Shown here: piece after piece, positions 54,219 to 63,612 of the stretch | Numbering within the stretch: position 1 is the stretch's first letter | Layout: every line of letters begins with the position of its first letter | Source of the DNA: Sedimentitalea xiamensis | GTDB taxonomy: Bacteria > Pseudomonadota > Alphaproteobacteria > Rhodobacterales > Rhodobacteraceae | Assembly (NCBI RefSeq): GCF_030164465.1 | Contig: NZ_JASNJE010000012.1 | Location: 1-64,000 of the forward strand | Reading direction: 5' to 3' | DNA: 64,000 bases | The notes under the pieces: generated by a model | What the model saw: only the letters and a program-made list of their open reading frames with translations | Told to the model about the DNA's origin: nothing | Database searches by the model: none | Made by a program: the position numbers and the translations under genes

Positions 54219-56345
54219 TCATTTCTCGGTCAGTTTCAGTTCGATACGCCGGTTCTGCGCTCGGGCTTCGGCGGTGTCCGCGGGATCGACCGGCTGATAC
54301 TGGCCAAAACCGTTGGCCGACAGGCGGTCCGGAGGGATGCCGAGGAAATCGACCATGTAGCGTACCACCGACAATGCGCGCCCCTGGCTGAGTTCCCAGT
54401 TGTCCCGGTATCGTCCGGAGCTGATCAGCGGAATGTCGTCGGTGTGACCGTCGACCCGGATCACCCAGTCGATTTCGGGCGGTATGTCCCGCGCGACACC
54501 GCGCAGGATGCTGGCCACCTTGGCGATCTCCGCCTCGCCTTCGGGCGACAGATCGGCGCGGCCCGGCGGAAACAGCACTTCGGAGGAAAAGACGAATCGG
54601 TCGCCTTCGATCCGCACCCCTTCCTGGTTACCCAGAAGGTCGCGCAACCGCCCGAAGAATTCCGATCGATACCGTTCCAGATCCTGCGCCTGCGCCGCCA
54701 GATCCCGCGTTTCCGCTTCGAGCGCCTCGGCCTTGGCTTCCAGTGCGCGGGCCTCTTCCTCCAGCCGTTTGCGTTCGGCCTCTTCCAGCAGACGCCGTTT
54801 GCGTTCTTCCGACGCGGCCCGTGCAAGGGCCGCGTTGAGATCGGACCCCAGGGTTTCCAACTGCACCTTGGCGGCGGCATCGCGTTCCTTGAAATCATCC
54901 AGCAGCGCCTGCAATCCGCCCAGTTGCGTGCGAAGAGCCGCGACCTGTTGGTTGAGCAAAGCCGTCTGGCGCTGCGCCTGTTCGGAAATCCGTTCCTCTT
55001 CGGACAGGCTCGCCCGCGCCTGCGCCAGCAGCGCGGCCCGTTGCTCGGCCAGCGTCGCTGTGTCTTCGGCCCTGGTTTCGGCATCCTGTTGCGCCGCAAG
55101 GGCGGCCGCCAGCCGGGCCTGCAGCACCTCGCGGTCTGTGGCCTTGACCTGCGCCCGTTCCAGCGACTCGAGCGCCGCGAGCAGCCGCGCTTCGACCGCG
55201 GCGCGGTCCAGTTCCGTCTGGTCGGCGTCGGACACCGCCGCGGCCAGGTCGGCCTGCGCCCTGGCCAAATCGGCTTCCAGTTGCCGGCGCGCGGATTCGG
55301 CTTGCGACAATTGCGCCGCGAGATCGGTTTCGGTCGCTTTCCCGTCGGCGCGGGCCTTGTCCAGTTCGGTCTGAAGCCGGGCGAGGGCGCGATCGTTTTC
55401 GGCCTGCGACGCCTCCATCTGCGTCAGCACGCGGGTCAGCCTGTCGACCAGGGCGTCGCGTTCGCCGGCTTCGCTGCGCGCCGCCGCGATCCGGGCCAGC
55501 GCGTCCGTCAACTTGCCGTCCAGCGTCTCGCGGGCCGCCTCCGCGGCGGCGAGCAGCGTCAGCGTATCCTCGGCCTCCTTGCGCTGACGTTCCAGTTCCA
55601 GCGTCATGGCGGTCAGTTCCGTGTCCGCGTCGCGCAACCGGTCCCGCAGCGCTTCGGCGGCGGCCGCTTCGGCGAGCCGTCCGGCTTCTTCGGCGTCCAG
55701 TTCCTGTTCGAGTGATGCGATGGTTTCAGACGTCTCGGCCGCGTCCCGCCGCAGATCGGCGACCAGCGCTTGCAGGGCCTCGCGCCGCGCCGCGGCCAGC
55801 CGTGCGGCTTCGGCCTGGGCATCGATCTCGCTCCGGCTTTCGGTGAGCGCGAGACGGAGCGCCTCCTGATCCGATATCAGCCGGTCGCGTTCAGCAGAGA
55901 GCGACGCGATATCCTCCCGCGCCTTGGTCCGGTCGGTCAACAGCCCCGCGACCTGAGCTTCAAAATCCGTGATCCGCTCCCGAGCCGCCGCCAGAGCCGT
56001 GGCCTGCTGGTCCCGCTGCGTCGTCAGGGTCGCGATGACGTTCGCCTGATCGGCCAGATCGTCTTGCGCTTGTGCAAGGGTCGCATTCAGGGCGCCCATC
56101 CGGGCTTCGAGTTGTGCGGATTTGCGTTCTTCGAGACCAAGCGCGCTGGCCAGCGCGCTGACTTCGGAGGACAGCGCGTCCAGTTCGCTTTCCTGGCCCG
56201 AAATGGTTTCGCGCAGCACGAACTGAACCACCATGAAGATGGTGAGCAGGAACATCAGAACCAGCAGGAGCCCGGTCATGGCGTCCACGAAACCGGGCCA
56301 GATCGAGGCCTGGAACCGGGCTCCTGTGCGACGGGACAGGGCCAT
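54219..56345 (-). CDS. MotB/OmpA-like peptidoglycan-binding protein with long coiled coil
   Basis: 708 residues. One membrane helix near 22-45 is preceded by WPGFVDAMTGLLLVLMF, whose D21 sits where MotB/ExbD proteins have the proton-carrying Asp. A very long Ala/Glu/Arg-rich coiled coil follows (about 50-560), then a C-terminal OmpA/MotB domain (VLFPPGRADLSPEGEAEI, VDGHTDDIP, NWELSQGRALSVVRYM). It should anchor to peptidoglycan well away from the inner membrane. Coupled to the MotA/TolQ-like gene 3 bp upstream. A flagellar stator is unlikely: no flagellar genes and the coiled coil is far too long. Confidence 0.88.
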   Translation of the reverse strand: MALSRRTGARFQASIWPGFVDAMTGLLLVLMFLLTIFMVVQFVLRETISGQESELDALSSEVSALASALGLEERKSAQLEARMGALNATLAQAQDDLADQANVIATLTTQRDQQATALAAARERITDFEAQVAGLLTDRTKAREDIASLSAERDRLISDQEALRLALTESRSEIDAQAEAARLAAARREALQALVADLRRDAAETSETIASLEQELDAEEAGRLAEAAAAEALRDRLRDADTELTAMTLELERQRKEAEDTLTLLAAAEAARETLDGKLTDALARIAAARSEAGERDALVDRLTRVLTQMEASQAENDRALARLQTELDKARADGKATETDLAAQLSQAESARRQLEADLARAQADLAAAVSDADQTELDRAAVEARLLAALESLERAQVKATDREVLQARLAAALAAQQDAETRAEDTATLAEQRAALLAQARASLSEEERISEQAQRQTALLNQQVAALRTQLGGLQALLDDFKERDAAAKVQLETLGSDLNAALARAASEERKRRLLEEAERKRLEEEARALEAKAEALEAETRDLAAQAQDLERYRSEFFGRLRDLLGNQEGVRIEGDRFVFSSEVLFPPGRADLSPEGEAEIAKVASILRGVARDIPPEIDWVIRVDGHTDDIPLISSGRYRDNWELSQGRALSVVRYMVDFLGIPPDRLSANGFGQYQPVDPADTAEARAQNRRIELKLTEK

Positions 56346-56348
56346 GGC

Positions 56349-57530
56349 CTAGGTCTCGCCCGCGTCCGTGGGCCGCGCGGCGCCGCGGGGGCGGGCCAGC
56401 GCCCGCACCAGCAGGTCGATGTCCTTGCGCAGTTCGGCCATGCTTTCCTGCCGCCCGGCGGACATCTCTTCGAGGATCCGCAGCATCTGCACGTCGATGG
56501 ACCGCAGGCGCATCCGGCTTTCCGCGTCGATCCCGTCGCCGCTGCCGTGCGACCGAAGCGCCTCGATCAGCGTTTCCTGACCCAAGGCCACGCGATCCAG
56601 CGCGGCGGCGGTGCTTTCGGACTGTTCGGCGCGCCGGTTCATGTCCCGGATCGCGTCGACCAGGTTGCCCAGCTTGTGATCGACCGAGGCGCGGCTTTCA
56701 TCGGACAGGGCGAACATCTGGTGCAGGGAATCCATCTGCTCGGCCATGTGGTCCATGACGCGGGACATGGCGTCGGCCTCGGAAGCGCCGTCCTCGCCCG
56801 ACGAAAACCCGACCCGCGTGATCGACGACAGCCATTCTTCGAGTTCGCGGTAGAACCGGTTCTGTCCGTGTCCGGCGAACAGTTCCAGCAGCCCCACGAT
56901 CAGCGATCCTGCCAGTCCCAGCAGAGAAGATGCGAAGGCGACCCCCATGCCGCCAAGTTGCGCTTCGAGTCCGGTCATCAGGCGATTGAACACCGCGATG
57001 CTTTCTTCGCCTTCCTGCGGCGCGAGGCTGCGGATCGTGTCCACCACGGCCGGGACGGTGGTGGCCAGCCCGTAGAACGTGCCCAGAAGCCCGAGAAAGA
57101 TCAGAAGGTTGACGATATACCGCGTGATGTCGCGCTCTTCGTCGATCCGGGTCGCAACCGAATCCAGGATCGACCGGGTGGACGAGGAACTGAGCTGCAT
57201 CCGCGCCCCGCGGGAGCGCAACAGCGAAGCCAGGGGCGCGAGAAGCTGCGGCGGGCTGACTTCGCTGTCCGCTTCGCCCAGGGCAAAGCGTTCGATCCAC
57301 CGGACCGATCCGATCAGCTGAATGACCTGGTAGAAGGTGGCCAGCACGCCGATGACGAAGACGAAAAGGATGAACCCGTTGAGATAGGGGTTCGCTTCGA
57401 ACACGGGCAGCACCCGGGGCAGGGCGACGAAAACGCCAAAGCCGGACAGGCCGAGCGCTGTCAGCATCATCAGGATCTGACGCACCGGCTGGCTGAAATG
57501 TGGCGTGGGTTCGCGGTCTGGCTTCGCCAT
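56349..57530 (-). CDS. MotA/TolQ/ExbB-like proton channel subunit
   Basis: 393 residues. Membrane segments are predicted near 20-40, 48-72, 133-160 and 195-220; the last two carry the MotA/TolQ/ExbB signature (LIFLGLLGTFYGLATTVPAV and GVAFASSLLGLAGSLIVGLL). The C-terminal 130 residues form a helical, partly coiled tail. Pairs with the MotB/OmpA-like protein to form an ion-driven membrane motor or force transducer in the envelope; the load is unknown. Confidence 0.87.
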   Translation of the reverse strand: MAKPDREPTPHFSQPVRQILMMLTALGLSGFGVFVALPRVLPVFEANPYLNGFILFVFVIGVLATFYQVIQLIGSVRWIERFALGEADSEVSPPQLLAPLASLLRSRGARMQLSSSSTRSILDSVATRIDEERDITRYIVNLLIFLGLLGTFYGLATTVPAVVDTIRSLAPQEGEESIAVFNRLMTGLEAQLGGMGVAFASSLLGLAGSLIVGLLELFAGHGQNRFYRELEEWLSSITRVGFSSGEDGASEADAMSRVMDHMAEQMDSLHQMFALSDESRASVDHKLGNLVDAIRDMNRRAEQSESTAAALDRVALGQETLIEALRSHGSGDGIDAESRMRLRSIDVQMLRILEEMSAGRQESMAELRKDIDLLVRALARPRGAARPTDAGET

Positions 57531-57600
57531 GCGCCTTGGTCCTGACGGTTTTCTGCTCTTTTCGGGACTCTACAGAATAATCACAGGCTGCGCCAAGGCT

Positions 57601-58131
57601 TTATGCTGTCAGCGCACGGACCCGCGCGGCGAGCCAATCGAGATCGGGATCGTTCAGATTCATTTCCGCCAGATGGTCCGTCGTGTTGAAGAGGTATTCG
57701 GTGTTCGGGCCGCGCCCGCCGACCGCGCGGGCGATGATCCGCGCCTGTTCCTCAAGCGGGAGACCGCCGCAATACTGGCCGTGGTTCCGATCTATCACAT
57801 AGGTCACGGCGGTCACGGACTCGCCGCTGTCGAGGGTCACGGACAGGTTCTTTTCCAGGTAGGCCGATGAAATCAGCTCGCGTTCGCGCAGGTAGTCCAG
57901 GGTCGGTTCTTCCTGACCTTCGGCGACGGCCAGCGCCAGCCCGCGACAGCTTGCGCCCGCGACCTCGTCCAGGGCCAGGACAAGTCCGGGATCGGTCTCC
58001 GTGCCGCGGTGATGGATCGAGCGCATGCAGAAGGACCGGGCGTAATGCGGCAAGGTGGCCAGGGCAGTTTGCGCCACCTGGAATCCGGGATTCCACAGAA
58101 GCGATCCATATCCGAATACCCACATCGTCAT
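57601..58131 (-). CDS. chaC: Gamma-glutamylcyclotransferase, ChaC-like
   Basis: 176 residues with the ChaC start MWVFGYGSLLWNPGF, whose YGSL loop binds the gamma-glutamyl group, and the later conserved PTLDYLRERELISSAYLEKN with a Glu in catalytic position. The family degrades glutathione to cysteinylglycine and 5-oxoproline. MTMWVF at 58131 or MWVF at 58125 may be the start. Monocistronic, minus strand. Confidence 0.9.
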   Translation of the reverse strand: MTMWVFGYGSLLWNPGFQVAQTALATLPHYARSFCMRSIHHRGTETDPGLVLALDEVAGASCRGLALAVAEGQEEPTLDYLRERELISSAYLEKNLSVTLDSGESVTAVTYVIDRNHGQYCGGLPLEEQARIIARAVGGRGPNTEYLFNTTDHLAEMNLNDPDLDWLAARVRALTA

Positions 58132-58197
58132 AGTGCTGGTCCTTGTTGATTTCGCCCTATAAACAGCAAAGCGTTGTCCGCGAAAAGGGGTCGGAAC

Positions 58198-59199
58198 ATG
58201 ATCCGCCTGTTGAAAATCTGCATTGGTCTCGGTCTCGTCTGGTCAGCCTACTGGTATGGCTCCGGATTCCTGGTGCGCCAGGGCGTGGCGAGGTGGTTCG
58301 ATCAGCAGGCGGCCCTGGGCTGGCAGGCGGACTTTGTCGATATCTCGACCAGCGGCTTTCCCTTGCGCCATGTCACGACGCTGACCAACCCGGCGCTGGC
58401 GGACCCGGCGAACGGGACGGCCTGGCAGGCCGACTGGCTGGTCATGGACAATCCGGCGATATGGCCGGGTCATCAGACCCTGCTGTTCCCGCCCACGGTG
58501 CAGCGCCTGTCCTATCTGGACCAGACCGTCGAGCTCATGGCCGAGGACATGACCGCCGATTTCCACCTGAAACCGGGAACCGACCTGCAGGTGGAACGCA
58601 TGGCGCTGACCGCCGGCGTGTGGTCCGTTCACGCCCAGGGCACGGACGTGCTGGGCGGCCAGGAACTGATCCTGTCGATGCAGGAAACCGACGGGCCAGC
58701 GACCTATCACTTTACGGTTGCGGTGCCGCAGTTCGTCCCGGATGAACGGTTGCGGGGCGCACCGGGCGCCGCATCGGCTTTGCCGGCCAGCTTTCAGACG
58801 CTGGAACTGGACATGAAGGTCGGGTTCGACCGGCCCTGGGACCGGCGCGCGCTGGAAGAGCGCCGTCCACAGCCAACGTCCATCGATCTGCGGCTGGCGC
58901 GGGCGGAATGGGGGCCGCTCAGCCTGTTCGCGGCTGGCCAGTTGACCGTCGATGCCGGCGGTGTGCCGACGGGGACAGTGACGCTCAAGGCCGAGAACTG
59001 GCGCGACATGCTCGCCATTGCGCAACAGTCCGGGACGATCCCGGACATCGCGGTGGAGCCGACGGCGAAGATCCTGAACCTGCTGTCGCGGGTCAGCGGC
59101 AACCCGGACACGCTGGACGTGGAACTGACCCTGCGCGACGGGAAGATGTCGATGGGGTTCCTGCCGCTCGGGCCGGCCCCCTACATCTACCTGCGCTAG
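58198..59199 (+). CDS. DUF2125-family exported or membrane-anchored protein
   Basis: 333 residues. N-terminal hydrophobic segment (LLKICIGLGLVWSAYWYGSG) then WFDQQAALGWQADFVDISTSGFPLR, the hallmark of DUF2125 proteins of alphaproteobacteria (beta-rich, possibly AsmA/LEA-like folds). Function unknown. AAGGGG sits 9 bases before the ATG at 58198. Its TAG stop shares the sequence CTAG (59196-59199) with the TAG stop of the converging extensin-like gene. Confidence 0.85.
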   Translation: MIRLLKICIGLGLVWSAYWYGSGFLVRQGVARWFDQQAALGWQADFVDISTSGFPLRHVTTLTNPALADPANGTAWQADWLVMDNPAIWPGHQTLLFPPTVQRLSYLDQTVELMAEDMTADFHLKPGTDLQVERMALTAGVWSVHAQGTDVLGGQELILSMQETDGPATYHFTVAVPQFVPDERLRGAPGAASALPASFQTLELDMKVGFDRPWDRRALEERRPQPTSIDLRLARAEWGPLSLFAAGQLTVDAGGVPTGTVTLKAENWRDMLAIAQQSGTIPDIAVEPTAKILNLLSRVSGNPDTLDVELTLRDGKMSMGFLPLGPAPYIYLR

Positions 59200-60020
59200 C
59201 GGCAGTAGGGGCCGCTGCGGTAGCTGGCGGTGTCGAAGTGGAAATGATCCTTGTGATACCCGTCGGAGTCAGGCCCAAGGGTGGTGCCGAACGGGCCGCA
59301 GGCGCGGTTGTACGCCCTGCGCAGCGGGCGCAGCGTCGTGCCTTTGCCCCAGCCGTTCAGCACCGTGATGACTTCGCCGTCCTTCATGGTGAAAGCCGAA
59401 AGGTCGATGGCGTTGCCCTTGCCGTGCTCTGAAACGCGGCCGCCCGCCTGGTTGTTGCGGGTGCGGCAGGCGTAATGGGCCGCGACCCGCATTTCCACCA
59501 CTGGTCCGCGCTGGCGGAAAGCGGGTTTCAGGCCATTGTCCGTCCATTCCCGCAAGGCAAGCGCCGTCTTGCAGTTCATCAGCGCGGGCGGAGACAGCAC
59601 CACACCTGAAACCGACCGGACCCGCACCGCGTCCTGGATGCCGCAGGCCTTGATCTTGCCGGGCACGTGACCGACCGCGTCGCCCTGTATCGCGATGTCG
59701 CCGCAGACGGCGCCCTTGCGTTGCTGCCGCTTCCTGGCCATCGCCTTCTGTTCCAGTTCGGACGGGCGCAGCCAAGGTCTGAGAGAGGTGCCGGGCGACA
59801 GGAAGGCCATGGTTTCCGGACGGGCGGCCAATCCCGCGATCTGTTCGGACAGCGGGCGCAGCGACGGGCGCATCAGGGCGGCGTCGATCAGGGTTTCCGC
59901 GGCCGCCGCGGGGCCGGGCCGCTGGACGGGACGCAGCGATTGATCCGGGGCCGCCGGCAGGGCCGGCGAAGCCCAGACCGCAAGAGCGATCACGACCGCG
60001 ATGTGCCGGGCCGCTGTCAC
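59196..60020 (-). CDS. Extensin-like C-terminal domain protein
   Basis: 274 residues with GTG start at 60020 that overlaps the tyrC stop by 4 bp. A signal peptide (RHIAVVIALAVWASPALPAA) is followed by a Pro/Arg-rich stretch and an extensin-like C-terminal domain (about 115-274) with conserved Cys and His: NCKTALALREW, HYACRTRNNQAGG, SEHGKGNAIDLS and HKDHFHFDTAS. The HxxxxxxxD and HFH pattern resembles metal-dependent peptidoglycan peptidases (VanY/M15-like), so a cell-wall role is likely. The coupling to amino acid biosynthesis genes is odd but common in this group. Confidence 0.85.
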   Translation of the reverse strand: MTAARHIAVVIALAVWASPALPAAPDQSLRPVQRPGPAAAAETLIDAALMRPSLRPLSEQIAGLAARPETMAFLSPGTSLRPWLRPSELEQKAMARKRQQRKGAVCGDIAIQGDAVGHVPGKIKACGIQDAVRVRSVSGVVLSPPALMNCKTALALREWTDNGLKPAFRQRGPVVEMRVAAHYACRTRNNQAGGRVSEHGKGNAIDLSAFTMKDGEVITVLNGWGKGTTLRPLRRAYNRACGPFGTTLGPDSDGYHKDHFHFDTASYRSGPYCR

Positions 60021-60940
60021 CGCACCGACTTTGCGCGGCCGAAGTCCGGCGCATCCGTGTCCTGGCCCGCTTCGATGATGCCGCGCCGGATCGCGCGCGT
60101 GCGGGTGAAATAGGCGTGCAGGTGGTCGCCATCGCCGATCCGGATCGCCCGTTGCAGGGCAAAAAGCTCTTCCGTGAACCGCCCGAGGATCTCCAGCGTC
60201 GCATCCTTGTTGTTCAGGAAGACATCGCGCCACATGGTCGGGTCGGAGGCCGCGATCCGGGTAAAGTCGCGAAAACCGGCGGCGGAGAACTTGATCACCT
60301 CGCTGTCGGTCACGCGGCGCAGGTCGTCGGCCACCCCGACCATCGTATAGGCGATCAGGTGCGGCGCGTGGCTGGTGACGGCGAGCACCAGGTCGTGATG
60401 GTCCGCATCCATGATCTCGACATTCGAACCGATGCCTTCCCAAAGCGCGGTCAGCCGGGCCACCGCGTCGTCGTCGCTGTTTTCCACCGGAACCAGCAGG
60501 CACCAGCGGTTGTCGAACAGTTCCGCGAACCCGCTTTCTGGGCCGGAATGCTCGGTCCCGGCCAGCGGGTGCGCCGGCACGAAATGCACCCCGTCCGGAA
60601 GATGCGGCGCGACCGCCTCTATCACCGCGCGTTTGACCGACCCGACATCCGTGACCGTCGCGCCGGGCTTCAGCGCCGGGGCGATGTCCCGTGCGACCTG
60701 TTCCATTGCGCCGACCGGCACGCAGAGAACGACCAGGTCGGCGCCTTCCACGGCCTCTGCGGCGCTGTCGCAGACGCGGTCGCACAGCCCGATCCGCCGC
60801 GCCGTGTCCCGCGTCGCCCGGGACCGGGCATAGCCTGTGACTTCATCCGCCAGCCCGGCGCGCCGGATCGCCCAGAACATCGAGGATGCGATCAGGCCAA
60901 GGCCGATCAGCGCGACCCGATCATAGATTTTGGTGCTCAT
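60017..60940 (-). CDS. tyrC: Prephenate/arogenate dehydrogenase
   Basis: 307 residues; oxidative decarboxylation of prephenate (or arogenate) toward tyrosine. NAD(P) motif GLGLIASS at 13-20, family segments [30 protein letters not shown] and SHAPHLIAY with the catalytic His pair. The ATG overlaps the hisC stop by 4 bp. The open frame to 61216 is antisense to hisC and not part of the gene. Whether prephenate or arogenate is preferred cannot be told. Confidence 0.93.
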   Translation of the reverse strand: MSTKIYDRVALIGLGLIASSMFWAIRRAGLADEVTGYARSRATRDTARRIGLCDRVCDSAAEAVEGADLVVLCVPVGAMEQVARDIAPALKPGATVTDVGSVKRAVIEAVAPHLPDGVHFVPAHPLAGTEHSGPESGFAELFDNRWCLLVPVENSDDDAVARLTALWEGIGSNVEIMDADHHDLVLAVTSHAPHLIAYTMVGVADDLRRVTDSEVIKFSAAGFRDFTRIAASDPTMWRDVFLNNKDATLEILGRFTEELFALQRAIRIGDGDHLHAYFTRTRAIRRGIIEAGQDTDAPDFGRAKSVR

Positions 60941-62022
60941 GACGCTCCGTTCTTGAAGGCTGCGACCGCCGCGGCCACGCGGCGGCAGGCGATCTCGTTG
61001 CCGACGGTGATCCGCAGCGCGTTCGGCAGGTTGTATCCCGCCACCCGCCGCACGATCAGCCCCTGGGACTTGAGGTAGTCGTCGCAGGCTTCGGCTTCGG
61101 CCCGGCTGGCAAACCGGGCGAGGATGAAATTGGCGCAGGACGTGTCGGACGGCACCCCGAGTTCGGCGAGCGCCTCCGCCAGCCAGGTGCGCCACCGGGC
61201 ATTCTGCGCGCGGCAATGTTCCACATACTCCGTGTCCCGGATAGCGGCCTCGGCGGCGGCCAGCGCGGTTCCGGACAGGTTGAAAGGGCCGCGCACCCGG
61301 TTCAGCACGTCGATGATATCCCGCGGTCCATAGCCCCAGCCGACGCGCAGGCCGCCAAGACCGTAGAGCTTTGAAAAGGTCCGGGTCATCACCACGTTGT
61401 CACGCGCCGAAACGATCGACGCCCCCCCGTCAAAGCCGTCCACGAATTCCGCATAGGCGCCGTCCAGGACCAGCAGCGCCTGCGGCGGCAATCCGTCCGC
61501 CAGCCGCGCGACTTCCGACGCGCCGATCATCGTGCCTGTCGGGTTGTTGGGGTTGGCGATGAAAACGAGTTTCGTGCGGTCGGTGCAGCCCGCCAGCAAG
61601 GCGTCCACATCCGTCACCCTGTCGCGTTCGCCCACCTCGACCGGGGTTGCCCCCGCGGCCAGCGCGCTGATGCGATACATGGCGAATCCGTGTTCGGTGT
61701 GCACAACCTCGTCGCCGGGTCCGGCATAGGCCTGGCAGAGAAAGGTGATGATCTCGTCGCTGCCGACGCCGCAGATGATGCGCTCCGGATCAAGCCCCAT
61801 CGCCTCGCCGATGGCCGCCCGCAGCTTGGCATGGTCGGTCGACGGATAACGGTGGATTTCCGAAGCGCTGTTTCGGACCGCCTCGGCGGCCTTGGGGCTG
61901 GGGCCAAGCGGGTTCTCGTTGCTCGACAGCTTGATGACGTTCTCGACGCCATCCACATGCGCGGCCCCGCCTTGGTACAGGCTGATATCCATGATTCCGG
62001 GCTGCGGCGTGATCTTGGTCAT
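60937..62022 (-). CDS. hisC: Histidinol-phosphate aminotransferase (HisC, also aromatic aminotransferase)
   Basis: 361 residues, fold-type I PLP enzyme. PLP Lys is K218 in [28 protein letters not shown] and ANPNNPTGT are the other family motifs. In alphaproteobacteria this gene is often next to tyrC and serves both histidine and aromatic amino acid synthesis, which the 4-bp overlap supports. First gene of hisC-tyrC-extensin. Confidence 0.93.
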   Translation of the reverse strand: MTKITPQPGIMDISLYQGGAAHVDGVENVIKLSSNENPLGPSPKAAEAVRNSASEIHRYPSTDHAKLRAAIGEAMGLDPERIICGVGSDEIITFLCQAYAGPGDEVVHTEHGFAMYRISALAAGATPVEVGERDRVTDVDALLAGCTDRTKLVFIANPNNPTGTMIGASEVARLADGLPPQALLVLDGAYAEFVDGFDGGASIVSARDNVVMTRTFSKLYGLGGLRVGWGYGPRDIIDVLNRVRGPFNLSGTALAAAEAAIRDTEYVEHCRAQNARWRTWLAEALAELGVPSDTSCANFILARFASRAEAEACDDYLKSQGLIVRRVAGYNLPNALRITVGNEIACRRVAAAVAAFKNGAS

Positions 62023-62086
62023 GACAGGAGGCTCCTAGACGTGCCCCGTCATAGCGTCACCGCCGCTGCGTGAAAACCCGCAAACC

Positions 62087-63517
62087 TCAGGCGACCCGCG
62101 ACATCGGCTTGAAACGCGCGGTCGCCGAATCCACGGCATAGCGTGGCGCGTAATCTTCGGTCGTGCGGCTCAACGCATTGACGCTGTCGATGATGAACCG
62201 CGCCGTTCTGTCATCCATCATGTAGCTGAAATTCAGCCGCACCCATCCGGGTTTGCGCAACTCGCGGCCCTCTGCCAACTCCCTGTGCAATGCGGTTGAT
62301 TCGGCCTCGCCAATTTGCAGCAGGCGGTGCGCATAGGGTCCGGCGCAGGCGCAGCCGCCGCGCGCCTGGATGCCGTAGACGTCGCTGAGCATGCGGGTGA
62401 ACAATTGCTGGTGCACCGGGGCGCCCTTCGCGTCGCGGACCCGAAAGGAGAAGATCGGCAGCCGGTGCGGGTGATCGGCGCCCAGCAGTTCCAGGTGAGG
62501 ATTGCCGCGCCAGCCCTCCAGCGCCATCCGGTTGAACCGCGCTTCGCTTGCGGCGATCGCATCCGTCCCCACCGCGTCCTTGACGATGAAGGCCAGCGCC
62601 GCCCGGATGTCGCCGATCACGTTGGGCGTGCCGGCCTCTTCGCGGGACGCGAGGTCTGCGGAATAATCGTGCCGCCAGGGCGAAACGAAGGACACCGTGC
62701 CGCCACCCGGCCAGCTGGGCGTCGTGCGGCGCAGGGCGGACTGGTTCACCACCAGCACTCCGGATGCTCCGGGACCGCCCGGAAACTTGTGCGGCGACAC
62801 CACGACGGCATCCTTGCGCGCTTGCGCCCCGTCGGCCATGTCGATCGGCAGGTAGGGGCCGGCGCCGGCATAGTCCCAGACCGACAATGCGCCATGCGCC
62901 TTGAGCAGCCGGGTCACGGGTCCGGTGTCGGTGATCACCCCGGTGACGTTGGAGGCGGCGGAAAAGCTGCCGATCTTCAGGTCGGATTCCGCGTGTTCGG
63001 CCAGCGCTTCGGCCAGCGCGGCGATATCGACGCCGCCATGCCGGGCTTCGGGAATTTCCACCACCTTTGCCTTGCTTTCGCGCCAGGGAAGGATGTTGGA
63101 ATGGTGCTCGTATGGGCCGATGAAGACCGCCGGCGAACGGGCTTCGTTGACGCCGAAGAGGCTGACCAGACGGTTCAGCCCCGCTGTCGCCCCGGACCCG
63201 GCAAAGATCACCTTGTCATTCTCGCCCGCGCCGACAATCCGGGATATCTCAGCCCGCGCCGCGCGCCTGAGGCGGGTCATGTGGGCGCCGCAGAACGAGG
63301 CTTCGGTATGGCTGTTGGCGTAGAACGGCAAGACATGGGTCGCAATGAAATCCTCGACCTGCCGCAGCGCGCGCCCCGAAGCGACGTAATCCGCGTAGAC
63401 CAGCGGCACGTCGCCGTTCAGACCCGGTATCAGGATGTTTTCCCCGATCAGACCGTCGCGCAGCGTTCCTGCGTCGGTTGCGGCCAGAATCGTATCGCGG
63501 AAGGCGGGCAGGGTCAT
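62087..63517 (-). CDS. Class V aminotransferase / cysteine desulfurase-like enzyme
   Basis: 476 residues from the ATG at 63517, which has AAAGGAG 7 bases upstream; the ATG at 63535 overlaps that site and is rejected. PLP Lys K244 in VVSPHKFPGGPG and the conserved RGGCACAGPYAHR segment place it in the SufS/CsdA-like class V group. The Cys in RGGCAC resembles, but does not align simply with, a desulfurase active Cys, so the reaction is unknown. Divergent from a Lrp/AsnC regulator that may control it. Confidence 0.88.
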   Translation of the reverse strand: MTLPAFRDTILAATDAGTLRDGLIGENILIPGLNGDVPLVYADYVASGRALRQVEDFIATHVLPFYANSHTEASFCGAHMTRLRRAARAEISRIVGAGENDKVIFAGSGATAGLNRLVSLFGVNEARSPAVFIGPYEHHSNILPWRESKAKVVEIPEARHGGVDIAALAEALAEHAESDLKIGSFSAASNVTGVITDTGPVTRLLKAHGALSVWDYAGAGPYLPIDMADGAQARKDAVVVSPHKFPGGPGASGVLVVNQSALRRTTPSWPGGGTVSFVSPWRHDYSADLASREEAGTPNVIGDIRAALAFIVKDAVGTDAIAASEARFNRMALEGWRGNPHLELLGADHPHRLPIFSFRVRDAKGAPVHQQLFTRMLSDVYGIQARGGCACAGPYAHRLLQIGEAESTALHRELAEGRELRKPGWVRLNFSYMMDDRTARFIIDSVNALSRTTEDYAPRYAVDSATARFKPMSRVA

Positions 63518-63612
63518 CGGCGGGCTCCTTTTCATGACTGAAATATGACCTTGGCAATGCGCGAAAACTTCACCTATCTTTACGTTAAAGTGTCAATAAT
63601 TGGGTCAAATAA

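Noticed and set aside
54219-57530. Zorya-type defence system
   Set aside because: The pair is MotA/MotB-like, but there is no ZorC/ZorD or helicase/nuclease partner and the long coiled coil is in the OmpA-domain protein rather than the channel protein.
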